Assembly (NCBI RefSeq): GCF_023278565.1
Contig: NC_064680.1
Span: 3,038,001-3,102,000, forward strand
DNA length: 64,000 nt
Direction: 5' to 3'
Origin: Colletotrichum lupini
Taxonomy: Eukaryota; Ascomycota; Sordariomycetes; Glomerellales; Glomerellaceae
The first letter of the stretch is position 1. Each line of letters starts with the position of its first letter. Positions 1 to 11,450 of the stretch are shown piece by piece. A program made the translations under genes and the position numbers. The notes under the pieces were generated by a model. The model saw nothing but the letters and a program-made list of their open reading frames with translations. It was not told where the DNA came from and searched no databases.

Positions 1-40
1 AAGAAATCCTTAACTTTGAACAAATACTTACCATTTGCAG

Positions 41-543
41 TGAAAATGAACGGTCACATTATGCGCGGTCGCTTCCATCCCCATTGCCCTGAGTTCAGCA
101 TTGACTATTCTACTGCTTGGTCTCCTGAGGTCCGCATTCCGGTTCTTATCCTCATCACTCTCTTCTTGATGTCGATGAACCCGACTGTCGCCGATATCAT
201 TAAGGGTACTGTTTGGATGGTTGTCAAGCCCATTGCCCTCCTCATTGGCTACTTATCTGTTGCCATCATCCGCATCCTGATCTTCCTCTTCATCGATGGA
301 CCCAAGATGATCACCATCCTCATCACCCCCGACAGACGCGACAGCGTCGACTTCCTTGGCATCGATGTTGAGAACAATACCAAGCTCAACGCCATCTGGA
401 GCCGTCTCCACACCGAGGAGGAGTGGGTTCCCGGCGGCGTCTTCGACAAGAAGTACAAGCCGTTCCTCCCAGCCCGTAATATGAAAATGGCCGGCCCTCG
501 TCAGAAGAAGGTCATGACCCGCGACCGTGGCCTGTCTTGCTAA
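41..543 (+). CDS. C-terminal exon of an unidentified membrane protein (5' partial)
   Basis: This is the last exon of a gene that begins outside the window. An open frame runs from the left edge to a TAA at 541-543. A likely 3' splice site (ccatttgcag) ends at 40, with a possible branch site just upstream, so the exon probably starts at 41. The roughly 167 visible residues contain two or three hydrophobic segments, one around IPVLILITLFLMSM and a longer one ending in IRILIFLFI. A charged, probably soluble tail follows, with motifs such as DRRDSVDFLGIDVE and a basic end (PRQKKVMTRDRG). This suggests the C-terminal part of a multi-pass membrane protein. I do not recognise the family. The coding signal is good because the frame is long, balanced in composition and preceded by a splice site. 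Confidence 0.6.
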
Positions 544-2257
544 ATCAAGTTTGCTTGTGGGCGCATTGCCAAGTCGATGAACAAAGACTCTGTGGAGGAA
601 CTGGATCTTCTTTGGGAACCGGATCTACCGCTTGGGCCTTGTCATCGACTTCATTCGACCTGCCAACTATTCGACTGTTCAGCAGCAAAGCATTCACGGG
701 GCTATGGGATACGATGGATTGAATTTACGGCCATGGGGGTTTTCTATTGGGGAGATTCGGGATTTGGGTTGACCTCGCTATTCATGGGCGAGCCACTAGA
801 CCTATCATCTTGGATGTCTACTAGTCGCAGCTGATACTCGACCACGGATATTTGCAACGACGTCGGTGGACCTGCCCTGGATGATACGGATAGATTGGAG
901 ATTTCAAAATCGTCTCGGAACCCGGAAAAGTTATAGAGAGAGATACCCACGGGCGTGCGAGCTGACGAGGCTCTAGACCGTTAGACGTTGGCCAAGGAAG
1001 GGCTCCTAATGACTCAGATGAGATAGAAAGGTAATCAGACCCTGATACATTGCAAACTGATTTCTTCTGTCGCGGCTCGGTGCGGTTCAATGTTTAGTTC
1101 GACTGGGATGAGTGATGTGACGTCGAAATGGACATCCACTCAGCGCGGAAAGGTCCCGCCAGTGTGCAAGGAACTGTTCGCGAGACATTGGCCAATCGGA
1201 GCAAGGCGGTCAGAGGCTCTCTGCAGTTCATCTACTTTCTGACTCTTTGACGTCTTGAACAACGAATGCTGTTCTGAGGTACTACACGCAGAATATACAT
1301 TTAGCATTCCTCCTTCTTTCTGAAGTCTCCCATATCCATCTAATGGAGCCGGCGTACTCCTTGGTCGTTGAGCCCAAGAGAGTCAATTGTACAGTCGAGC
1401 ATCGAGGCGGCTCCTACCTATGTGCGGTTGCAACCCAACACGCTCAACTGCTTTTTGTTCCGCGAATATAACCCCGAAATTCTGAGTGAACTTTCAACCT
1501 AACCCGAAGCCGAAGGCATGTTAGTACTTTTGGAGTATCTATCTCGCGAAATACGGATAGCTCCGCAACAAAACCCGGTCAAGCAGGGCCGCTAACCATG
1601 TGACTTCGCGCCAGTCTCGCTCCAAGAGCCTGTCTCGTCCCCCGACCATCCGCCTCAGCCCGCCCCGCACTCCCCTCCTCTCTCCCACACCACCCCGGCC
1701 GTGACTCACGTCCCTCCTCCCAACCCCGGTCACCGCTGCAAGTCGCAGCAATTAGTGTCCTTGCATGCTTTCGATATCGCGCTGAGACGCGTATTGAGTT
1801 GTATTTCCCACCCCGACGTCGGGTTGTTCGTAGAGAGGAATCGGTGTCTGCGTAGATAGGCCGTAGTCGTTTTGCATGCATTAGCTGTGTGTGTCATGTG
1901 GTTTTTGGGGGGGAGTCACTAGGTACATAAAAGACGGGAGGATTCCCCTTTCGGACGAACTTGATTGCTGACTCCTCACACATCATCCTGAGGAATTGGT
2001 TTCTCCTTACAACACTTACACGTGGGACTTTGGATCTACTCTCTTTTCCCTATTCTTATTCCATTTGAGTCTTGACTGGAAGCCGGCCTACCAGACGTCC
2101 TCGGTACCTGAAAGGATTGCCAACCTTCTAGTTGAGATCTCACTCGGCATTTGAAGGGACAATCTGACGTCACACTGCCGCTATCACTATTGACCCGCTC
2201 ACGCACTACGGAGTACCTCAACTGTACTACGCAACTTTCAACTCCGACCTATCTAAG
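544..2257. other. intergenic, no supported gene
   Basis: About 1.7 kb between the stop of the first gene and the ATG of the GFA-domain gene. The open frames here are short, overlap each other on both strands and have no recognisable domain. The stretch just upstream of 2258 probably holds the promoter and 5' UTR of the next gene. One copy of the TACGGAGTA motif lies at 2207-2215. Confidence 0.6.
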
Positions 2258-3152
2258 ATGGACGCCCGATGCCAATGCGGAGCCGTGTCCTTCAAGACGC
2301 CGCTGCCGCAACCTCTCCGCCTCTATATATGCCACTGCGAAGAATGGCACGTTCAACAACTTTCATACTCTCCTTCGTCGATTAGTGGCCGCAGTCATGC
2401 TGACTTGAGCCGTTTTTGGTTTCCAGTAAAAGGCAAACGGGTTCCGCGTTCGGGACGTCTGCAATCTTCCCCAAATTTAAGCTACCAAAGGCTGATCTGA
2501 TGGGTGTCTACGCGTGAGTATTATACATACAGAGCAGGAAGAGAAGAAAGGAGCACCCATTCGAGTCATAGGTGTGGGAGGGGGTTGTGACAGTGAGAGC
2601 GAGAGTGAGAGAGTTACGAGTTGCGAGTTGTGAAGGAAATATAGGAATTACTGACTTATGAGCAAATAGGAGGCCAACTGCGTCCGGCGCTACGCTCTAC
2701 TGGTGAGTAGACACCCTCCCTTACAGAAATCTGGGATCTATGAACTGACAGTTATGTGACAGTTACTTTTGCCGCAACTGCGGAACCAGACTAATCCACG
2801 CAACACCGGTATGTCCTTCCGTAACACCAGAAACAGGCTCCCAAAACGAACGCAGACTGAATGCTCGGTGACCACCTAGGATAAGAACGTCGTCTCCGTA
2901 AAGGGCGGCTGCATCGACGGCTTGGACTGGAAGACGGCCGTCCACATCTGGACTAAGAACGCCATGGTGCCGATCCCCGAAGGCGCGGAGAACCACAGCG
3001 AGGAAGCAGAGTATACCGACTACGGCGACCAGCAAGAGGCACTGGATCAGCCGACGGACCTGCGCGGTAGCGGAGGCACGCTGGCAGATGCGGTATCGGT
3101 TGACGGGCGGTGTGAGCTGAGCGGGACGACGCTGAAGGCCATTGTTCACTGA
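2258..3152 (+). CDS. GFA / CENP-V-fold zinc protein (glutathione-dependent formaldehyde-activating-like), 175 aa, five exons
   Basis: Exons 2258-2346, 2427-2513, 2670-2702, 2763-2808 and 2880-3152 join in frame to 176 codons including the stop. The protein has the GFA zinc-binding pattern: C5-x-C7, then C25-H-C-E-E-C30, then the family core TGSAFGTSAIFP, and C70-x2-C73-x2-C76 (CYFCRNCG). Family members are small zinc-binding proteins, named after a bacterial enzyme that condenses formaldehyde with glutathione. The substrate of most fungal paralogues is unknown, so the role here is inferred only as far as a GFA-like fold. The C-terminal tail after about residue 85 is acidic. The first intron needs a GC donor (TG|GCACGT at 2347) with a normal AG acceptor (TTCCAG, 2421-2426). 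Using that boundary completes the C30 codon and restores the expected motif. The other introns are GT-AG. Length is typical for the family. Confidence 0.85.
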
Positions 3153-3419
3153 TGTGAGCGATACGACTGGCGTGTGTCACGTCGGACGAGTGCTGGGAAT
3201 GATGTTTGCTTGTGCCTGGTCACTAGAGGTACTTTGGTTGGGACAATTAATAAGCTTGGGGGTGGCGAAGGTAGTATTAGTCGGTTCTATGATATCCCCC
3301 AAAATTGGAATACTACGAGAAAGAGTCATCTAAGCCGTAATGCCGTCAAAACATGGAAATTTAAAAGCCATCAATATGCCTGCTCTCTTCGCAGATTAAT
3401 TCCTCGGCATTCGCAGAAC

Positions 3420-4705
3420 TCACGAACGCTGTCCGACGAGAGACTCCTCACCACTCGGCCTTCCATTCCCGTGCGCGGGCTTGGCAACGGACTCATGCTG
3501 GTGCTGCTGGCCCTCCTCAGCGCGCGCCCCGGCGTCGGAGTGCTTGGCTGGGTCGAAGACGTACATGGGGAACTCGAGGAAGACGGTGCGCTTGAGGAAC
3601 GTCGGCATGCGGGCGTACAGCTGCGGCGGGAAGGGGATGAGGATGCTGGTGCGCTCGAGGTAGCGCTTATAGCCCTCCCAGTTCTGGTTCTTCTCGTAGC
3701 GCTTCTTGGCGCCGGGACGCTCCTGGAGAGTCAGGCCCGAGACGAACATGAGGAGCAGCGTCAGGAAGAAGGGGCCGAGAATGGTGGCGTAGAGTGCCTT
3801 GAAGGCTTGGCCGCCCACGTAGCCGTCGGCGGCTGCCGAGACGGCGATCATGTAGATGCCTAGACGTTGGATGCTGTGTTAGCCAAGGACTCTCTCATGA
3901 CTTGGTTTTGGTTTACTTCGTTGCGCTGACAAAGCATGGGGGAGAAGATTGGCATTGTGTGAGGTGGTATCACTTGGCATTGAGTGGCAGTGTGAACTTA
4001 CCGAACTGAATAATGATTTCGCCGAAATAATTGGGGTGCCTCGAGAGCTTGAAGAAGCCCTTGTCGCAAATGGCCTCGCGGCTCGGGTTGTCCCTGCGGA
4101 AGACGTACTTTTGCGCGTCGCTGACCGACTCCATGACGAAGCCGACGACGAAGAAGATGACGCCGACAATGTCGCGACCGGTACCAAAGTCGTGCTGCGG
4201 GTAGCGCGTGACGTTGGGCGAGTTAAGCACGGTGACGGGCAGGGAGACGGTCCAGACCCAGATCATCTGGAAGATCCAGAAGCCAAGAAAGGGGAAGAAC
4301 TTGTCGCGCTTGTCGTCGAAGCGGTCGTCCTTGCCCGTCTTGAGGATGCGGAAGAGGAGGAAGGCCGAGAGGCGGGCGCCCCAGAGCATGATGAAGATAG
4401 AGGCGACGATTTGGCGCGCATGGTTGTGGCCGCTGATGGCGAGGGTGATTATGGCCAGGACGACGAAATTTGTGCCGCCGGCAAAGTCTGTGAGAGATGT
4501 TAGTTTTGATGTTCATTGTTCATTTGTAGAGTGAGTTGGTGGATTTATCGAGTGAGCCTTGAAGGGCCGGGTGTGGATTGGTCTTACCGGTGAGCTTGTC
4601 AAACTTGAAGCTAAAGGCTATTGAAAAGAAGAATAATTGGTATGCTACTGTAATGAGAGCCGTGATGGCTAGATAGTAGTCGTCAAGGACGTGTACAACC
4701 GCCAT
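3420..4705 (-). CDS. DUF1295 (steroid-reductase / ICMT-like) integral membrane protein, 347 aa, three exons
   Basis: Minus-strand exons 4705-4588, 4487-4002 and 3859-3420 join to 348 codons including the stop, with GTAAG donors and AG acceptors. The protein is strongly hydrophobic, with an N-terminal segment (YYLAITALITVAYQLFFF) and several further membrane segments. It carries RHPNYFGE at about residues 189-196, the conserved signature of DUF1295 proteins and of the related isoprenylcysteine methyltransferase and sterol-reductase folds. Family members are predicted ER or membrane oxidoreductases or methyltransferases, and the substrate cannot be told from sequence. The C-terminal third contains the usual second conserved block (YEKNQNWEGYKRYLERTS). 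The last about 45 residues form a polar extension rich in Gln, His and Glu. The N-terminal ATG at 4705 directly precedes the first membrane segment. Identification of the domain is firm, the biochemical role is not. Confidence 0.85.
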
Positions 4706-7700
4706 CTTGGGCTGCCTTCTATCTCTGTGTGTCGTTTGAATGCGAGTTATTGTTGTTGTTCTGTGGCTGCGATCTAGAGTCTGAGACGCTTGGAAATTTG
4801 TTGAAACACACGGGGGGCCACAGTCGCCGGTGCTGTAAGATGAGCCTGGATGAGAAATGTGAAGAAACGCGAGTGTTTAGCAAGCTGGCTTAAACCAACT
4901 TATCATCACCATCACGGGCTTCGGAAGCTATGGAAGACGACGTCAAAAAAATCTCCCGATGATCGTAGCTGCACATTGCTTAGCCTCAACTGGTGGTTGA
5001 AGAAGGATTACACTGTCGTCATTGACTTCTGTAGGCCCACTGCTTTGGCTCAGCTTTGAAAGAGCCCGTGTACCGATGCAGGCCAATTAGTATGATGATG
5101 GTACATTGAACTATGGCATCGATCGGACTTGCAGGGCGACCGAGGACCGGTTGCTATGTAGGTCTCGAGCCACGTTCTAGCCACGTTGGGAGGTACGAGA
5201 CCTCTACCAGCCACATTACCTAAGGGAGATCCGAGATTCTCTAGCCACAATGCAGACATACGTATTAGCCATGGGCTATAGCCGCCGTCTTTAAGCTTGT
5301 TCGGAGCTGCCGCCGCCACATTGCGTGCAGGAGGGGATGGGCTGAATTACATCAGCGTGCACTCGGACCGTTGTAAGGCTCTCTTACCCACTGAATTGAG
5401 TGAAACGAACGAGACTGGCGTCCCCGTCTCCCGATCATGACATGCTGATCCCTGGACTTAACCGCAACATCCTATTGAAGCAACAGGTCGGAAGGGGGTG
5501 TTTGTCTAAGGTATCATGTATCACAGTGTCTTGGGGCCCCCTTCCTCATTCAGGTCGGTGCACAGTCGCATTAACCTTCACTGCGACTGCTGCACATGAA
5601 CTCGGTGCTTCGGGAAGCGCTCGTCTCGACACCAACTGCCGTTCCGGGACCATTGTTCTGAGATAAGGTAGGTGGCCATCTCTCAGTTCCTTATTCCGTT
5701 CCCGAGCAGGAAAGCAACACAGACTCACCTCACCCACGACGTCGGAGAGAGGTCTTTTATTATTTCTCATCAAAACGTGTTATTATCTGGGCCGGTATCA
5801 CCATCGCCAACCGCTAATGACGGTCCTGGTCTTCTTCTGGCCCGTGGCACGTTCATCGCCTGCAGCATGCACCAGAACGCACATTATCTGCATGTCATCA
5901 AACGTGCCGCCCGGGCTCTCGCTCGTTTGACCCATTGCTTCAGCACGCATGTCGCCCCAGCCACTTGAGGCACGAAAAGCTCATGACTATAGCAAAGGTG
6001 TTCATTTTCTCCTCGCCTTGGGACGACCCTCGTTGTGTCAATGCCGTTTTCCCTTCTTCCAGCAAGAGAAAGAGCCTGCTCTAGTCTACAGATACTACCT
6101 TACTGTACTGCGTACGCAAGCGCAACGTGTTTGGCGACAGAAGCTGTCTCGGCGATGGGCTCATCCTACTGTCCGAAGGGACGATGCGGAAAAATGGCAA
6201 GTTGAGACGAAGACATCCATGGGCTCATCACTCATCAGTCATCCACAAATGCCGCGCATCCTACGAAAACTGCATCTGCATCCGTATCCGCGCTTCTTTT
6301 CGTCTTTGGCCCCTCTATTTCGCCACGTAGCGAGAGCAAGAGCAAGAGATGGGCGCCGACCACCTCGCCTGTCATCGACCTGTACTGGATGCTCCATCTG
6401 AAAGGCCCATCCCACGCTGTTGATCATCACGTGGGTGCGAGGCAAGGTGGATGCGTGCGTCCCGCCTGTCCAAGTGTCGATGAAGCGCTGACACCTTTTT
6501 GTTTTGTCGTGGGCCCCGACCCGACGACCTCTCCCAAGCCCACCAGTCGCAATGCATTTCGTGCAGCGGTAGCCGCCTGGGCCCTTGGAGAGTCTGGGGA
6601 AACGAAATGAGAGTTTTTTGTGATTGCGATGCGGGTTCTATTTTCAACGATCGTCACCACGAACACGAGTCAAAGAAGCCGTTTGCAGCAGTTCCAGCAG
6701 TAGCGGCAACGTCGTTGATGGCGATATGCTGGGATCGAACGAAAGCCAAAAAGAATTTCCCGCATACCCGTGGGAAACATTGTTTCACCCATCTACGGAT
6801 ACCTCGTTGCTGGTGTATCCGTACAGATCCAAGACGTAGTGTACTGGACAGTGGAAGGGATGGGGGCCCAGGATGGATCATGAAGTGGGATACCTATGGC
6901 ACCCGTGGCCACCGAGATTTTGAAGCCGCCATCGGTCTTTCGCATCATGTCCGCCCCTCGCATGGCTTCCTCATCAAACTAGCATCACGTCACACATCAC
7001 GGACACAGACACAATGGGATGGGATGGACCATCGTCGAGGTCGAGTCTCGACGGTTCATCGTTGCAGTTGCCCTCTAGAAGCTAGCGTTGGCTTGCGTTG
7101 GCTGTCACTTGGGCTAGTGGCCGAAGGGTGTGGCTCGCAGGTCTGGCGCGAGTTTGGGGTGGCTCTGGTGGCTCTGTCACTGTGCCCCCCGTCTCAGACG
7201 GTCTTCGTCTGGGGCATGTCTCACACCCTTGAGCCCCAGCAAGCCCAGCCCAGGGTTCTTCCTCGCCAGCGCCGTGGAATGATTGGAATGCTTCTAACCT
7301 CTCTCGACGCCCTCCCGGACCCTTCTGCAGCGGCTCCACGACGCCTTGCTTCACACGGCCTCCATCTCCGATCGACCTTTTCACGATCCCTAGCCCGACC
7401 CGACAATGTCGGACATGGATGGGGTGAGCCATACTGCGTAGGCGGGCATGCAGCATGGCGGGGAGCGGGCCCCTGGCGTTTCTTGGCCGCCCTGAACCGC
7501 ACTGATCGAGTCTGCAGTGTTCCTGACAGAAACCCTGGTCTCCCTTGCTCCATCGAGAGTCGATTCAGTCAAATCAGAAGACTTGTCGCCTTCGACTCTG
7601 GCTGCTCGTCCACCATGAAGCGGCGAAGCCCACCCCGGCTAGCCATGGCCAAGCATTGGCAAGCATTTTGGCACCCGGTGCGCCGAAGAGCCAATCTGAT

Positions 7701-8340
7701 GGTGCATGGCTGGGCATTGACATGGGCCAATTCGTGATTCTCGACGGTGGTCCCCTTTTCGATTAATCTTTGCAGCTCCCGCAACTCAAGGCTCGACTGT
7801 TTTTGTGGTTCGATGGTGCTTCGTCCCATCTTTCCTTTACTTCTCGCTCTCCTTACCCAAACTCTCTGCGTGTGTGCGTGCCTGTTCCTGGCGGGAAAGA
7901 CACGGAAAATACGGCATTCAGTCTCTGACCAGGATTCACACCTCTCACATTCTCTTGTCCTCACACCCCCCCTCAGACCCATTTCTGGTCACATCTCTCG
8001 TCTTTTCTTAGTACCCGCACACCCTCTCGATCACTCTCACTACTCGAGGGGTCTTGGCCGTCTTATCTCATTGAACTCTGGACATGTTCTGCAGGTCGCT
8101 GTCTGTCTGCCCGTGACTCCTTCCTTTCGTAATCGCGAAGGTTTACGGAACACTCCACAAACCACTACACTCTTTTCGATCCTAGGGTTGATCCCAACGA
8201 ACTCACCGACGGCTGGCCTGTTGAACTCGCTCTTTGAAAAAGCAAATAGTGAAAAAGAAGGATACGAATAGTGGAAAAGATCGAAACCGAGAAACGCTGG
8301 CGACACTCGAAGGTCTCCAGCTTTCGCCCCCGAGCCCACG
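4706..8340. other. long gene-poor stretch; probable promoter and 5' leader of the 8341 gene at its end
   Basis: No gene can be supported in these 3.6 kb. One 412-codon open frame (6499-7737, plus) lacks any recognisable domain or splice structure. It overlaps several shorter open frames on both strands, as expected of a GC-rich non-coding stretch. From about 7800 to 8340 the plus strand is rich in TC and CT runs, typical of a fungal core promoter and 5' UTR, so this part probably drives the secreted-protein gene at 8341. Confidence 0.5.
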
Positions 8341-9512
8341 ATGAGGCATAGTCTACTCTTCGCCGTGGCAACTCTAACATCAATCGCTCAGGTGCGTTCA
8401 CTCAACATACCGCGGGACAACTTCGTCGAGGGTGGTGATGAATTTGGGTTGACGAGAAAGCAGGGCGCAGCTGTCGACAAGAGACAAAACATCAACATCG
8501 ATGGAAGCGGAAACGTCAACGTAGAGGGTGCCAACGCGGGCGCGGTTGAAGTGAAGACGGTGAACCTTGGAAATGCTGGATCTCTGAACAAGGGAGCGAA
8601 TGGAGGAGGATCGGGACAGGGCAACCTCATCGCCGGCATCTTGGACGCTCTCAACGGTGGCAGCAGAAACAACCAGGGCAACCGCAATAAGCCGAACAAC
8701 GCTTGTCCTCCAGCTCCTCCAGCGCCGCCGCCGGTCACTGTCACGAAGACGATCTACCAGAATGCCTCAGTACCTGCGCCGTTGACGGTCTTCGTTACGC
8801 AGGCTCCTCCGTAAGCTTTCTCGACCTAGCGAACGCTGGACTATTCAATATGATGGGATGAGACCACTGACCAACATATCATATAGGCCTCCACAGATCA
8901 TCACGCAGTTGGTCACGCAAACGCCGCCCGCTGCTGCTCCGCCTCCGCCTCCGGCTGCTCCCCCAGCTGCTCCTCCTGCGGCCCAGCCTGCTGCTCCGGC
9001 TCCCGCAGCTCCCGCGGCCCCCGCAGCACCGCCAGCTGCTCCTGCGGCATCGAAGGCGCCTCTGGTCATTCCGGGACCTCCTCCGACAGATCCATTCGCT
9101 GGCTTGAAATCGAACCCGCCCCCTGCGGCGGCTCCTGCGGCCACCCCGCCTCCCGCAGCAGCTCGTAAGTGGCATTCTACTAGTGAACGATCTAAGACAG
9201 GTTCGAGAATAGGCTGACAATGCATGGATAGAACCTGCTCCGGCTCCCGCTGCCCCTCAACCCCCGGCTGCCCCCCTCGTGGGCAACGCGCCCGCTGTCA
9301 GCAAGCCGTCCGCCTCCGTCAACCTTGGCGGCCTCAACGGCAACGGCGCTGCCAACCAGCCCGCTGCAGCAACGCCCGTCGCTCCGATCGCCGCGAACCC
9401 CGCTCAACCCCAGGTCGCCGTCAGCGGCCTTGCATTGACAAGGTCTCTTCAGCTCGGCAATCTCTTGCAGGCGACTGCCCAGCTCCAGGCTCGTGCGACG
9501 CCCCCAGCTTAA
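8341..9512 (+). CDS. secreted Pro/Ala-rich low-complexity protein, 342 aa, three exons
   Basis: Exons 8341-8810, 8887-9164 and 9232-9512 join in frame to 343 codons including the stop, with standard donors GTAAGC and GTAAGT. The protein starts with a clear signal peptide (MRHSLLFAVATLTSIAQVRS, cleavage near residue 20). A dibasic KR at 47-48 is a likely Kex2 processing site. A Gly/Asn-rich part (about 49-120) follows, then a short segment with VTVTKTIYQ. A long Pro/Ala tract with repeated PAAP units (about 165-290) comes next, and then a more ordinary tail of about 60 residues. No transmembrane anchor or GPI signal is evident. This composition is common in fungal cell-wall or extracellular proteins; the function is unknown. 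The two introns interrupt the Pro-rich part. A cell-surface structural role is inference. Confidence 0.75.
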
Positions 9513-10379
9513 GGACCGACTACTCGTCGAACTCTCTGATCGACATGCAAGTGCTGTGGAAGGGTTTTAATCGGACTGTGAGGTGGTAGCCAGGGAGGGA
9601 GGTTGAGTTGCATATACTGCGTATGCATAAGACGTACCTAGGCAACGTCGTTGACGACTTGAAAGTGGTTCAGCAACGGCATACGAAATACCCTAGATTT
9701 TTCGATTCTTGGAATGAGGGGGAAGTTGGTTGGAAAGGAAGGGGTTTTTAATGGTGAAATAGGGGAAGGAGAGGTCTCGGTTTGGCATGGTGGTATATAT
9801 GAGAGAGCGAGGAAGGTGGAAAAAGGAGGCAGCGTCAGACAAACCCCACCCTTCACTCTCATTACGACCACACGTCTTGACCTGCTGCGCGCGTGCGATG
9901 AGGTTCGTTTTCTGGAAAGCTTCCACATGGTGTGGCGTGTGTAATGGGAAGATGGAGAGGGAGTTGGAGAAGTTGAGCCAACTTACACACATATCCCCCC
10001 CGCGGTTGTACATAATTCATTTCTTGAAGACATCGAAAAACAAAAAGGCAACACCAAAACACTTGCACCCACCTAGACCCCTTTCCCCAAACCTATATAC
10101 GATTGCATTGGAGAGAAGACGGTCAAGTTTCATAACGCGTCTCTTATGCTGTGTGAGGGATAAATGACTGCTCTTTACATTGGTGAATCTAGCGTCACCG
10201 TCATCAACTTGTGGAAAATATCGATATCCTGATAGAGAGGTATACAGAGGTTCAATGATGCTCTCTTCTAAGGGGTATCATAAAGCGTAAATGACTTCCG
10301 CCCAACCCAATATCTACCCATACCCTTCTTACGCCCTTTTCTTCTGGTCCTCTTTTCTTTCCGTTCTTGACCCAAGCAT
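9513..10379. other. intergenic between convergent genes
   Basis: About 870 bases holding the 3' ends of the secreted-protein gene (plus) and of RPP1 (minus). Only short overlapping open frames without domains are present. Confidence 0.6.
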
Positions 10380-11450
10380 CTATGAAGCCTCCTTTTCCTG
10401 TTCCTTGAGAGCTAACCTCAGCTTCTTTGCCTGCCTCTTGCTAACTGTAGGTTGCGCGCCATCACCACCCTCATCAGGCGTCTTGCGCTTCTGCGCATTG
10501 CCCTTGTCACCACCACCACCACCACCACCTGCACCGCCGCCTTGTTGCTTCTTGCCCTTCTTCCCCTGCTGCTGCCCCTGCCCCTGCTGCTGATTCTTCT
10601 TCACATCGCTCTCCCGCCCTCCGACCTCGAGCACGTTCACGACGCCCCGGAATCCGCTCCTCTTGATCCCTTCGTTGACCACGACGCCGCGCGGGTTAAC
10701 CCCCAACGCCTCGGTGCCCCTTTCGCTGCCCAAACCCCACACGGCGAGCAAGTTGACCACGTCGTTGGGCGCCCTCAACCCCAGCGCGCCGCGCGCCTCG
10801 CTGGAGACGACGATGCCGCGGCCCTTTGTCGCGCGGACGAGGGAGGCAAAGTTTGAGATGAACGTCGCGCGGGCTCTCGCGTCGGGCGGGGGGCCGATGC
10901 CTCCGCCAGAGGCGGAAGAAGAGGTAGACGGAGAAGAAGCGAGGACCTGGGCGTAGCAGACTTCGAACTTGACGCCGCGGGCGACGGCGGCCATGAGGGG
11001 TTTCGGGCGGAAGTGGAAGGGGAAGTGCTGCGTCAGGTCGAGGGAGATGAGGGAGGGCTCGGCCATGGAGAGGCAGGCTGCCTGGAAGGCCTTTTCTGTG
11101 GTGGGCCGGACGGCGAGGATGTCGTAGGCTAGGGCGAGGGTTGGGAGGCGGTAGTTTTGGGAGGGGTCTGAGAGGGTTACTGTTGCGCGGTGGAGGATTG
11201 TTGGTTGTTTGTTTTGTTGTTGTTGTTGGGAGGGTTGTGATGGGGTCCCTGTTGGCGGTGGTGGTGTTGCTGTTGTTGAGTGTGATGGGAACTTTGGTAG
11301 GGGGTTTGTGATTTGCGAGGGGATCGGGGGCGTTATTGTGTGGTTGAGGGCGAGGACTGTGTAGCCTAGGGAGGAGGCGAAGGAGATTGTGCGGGCGAGG
11401 TCGGCGGGGGATGTGGTTGGGGACCACGGGATGTTGAGGTCGTAGAGCAT
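10380..11450 (-). CDS. RPP1: RNase P / RNase MRP protein subunit Rpp1 (p30 family), 356 aa
   Basis: Single-exon minus-strand frame from ATG at 11450 to the stop at 10380. It opens with MLYDLNIPWSP, matching the start of the p30/Rpp1 family, and the following fold (TISFASSLGYTVLALNHT, RATVTLSDPSQNY, YDILAVRPTTEKAFQAAC, LISLDLTQHFPF, GVKFEVCYAQVL, GIVVSSEAR) has the alternating strand and helix pattern of its PHP-like TIM barrel. Rpp1 is an essential protein subunit of nuclear RNase P and RNase MRP. It acts in tRNA 5' maturation and in rRNA processing in the nucleolus. A low-complexity Ser/Thr/Pro/Gln insert lies at about residues 55-85. The C-terminal about 65 residues are rich in Lys, Gln and Gly, typical of the variable tail of this subunit. 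No intron is needed. Confidence 0.9.
   Translation of the reverse strand: MLYDLNIPWSPTTSPADLARTISFASSLGYTVLALNHTITPPIPSQITNPLPKFPSHSTTATPPPPTGTPSQPSQQQQQNKQPTILHRATVTLSDPSQNYRLPTLALAYDILAVRPTTEKAFQAACLSMAEPSLISLDLTQHFPFHFRPKPLMAAVARGVKFEVCYAQVLASSPSTSSSASGGGIGPPPDARARATFISNFASLVRATKGRGIVVSSEARGALGLRAPNDVVNLLAVWGLGSERGTEALGVNPRGVVVNEGIKRSGFRGVVNVLEVGGRESDVKKNQQQGQGQQQGKKGKKQQGGGAGGGGGGGDKGNAQKRKTPDEGGDGAQPTVSKRQAKKLRLALKEQEKEAS

Noticed and set aside
1579..1881. Overlapping short minus frames near 1.5-1.9 kb
   Set aside because: They overlap in two frames with Arg/Gly-rich translations, typical of chance frames in GC-rich DNA.
6499..7737. 412-codon open frame on the plus strand
   Set aside because: No recognised domain, odd composition (many Arg, Cys, His and Trp in irregular order) and strong overlap with open frames on both strands; it looks like a chance frame in GC-rich DNA.
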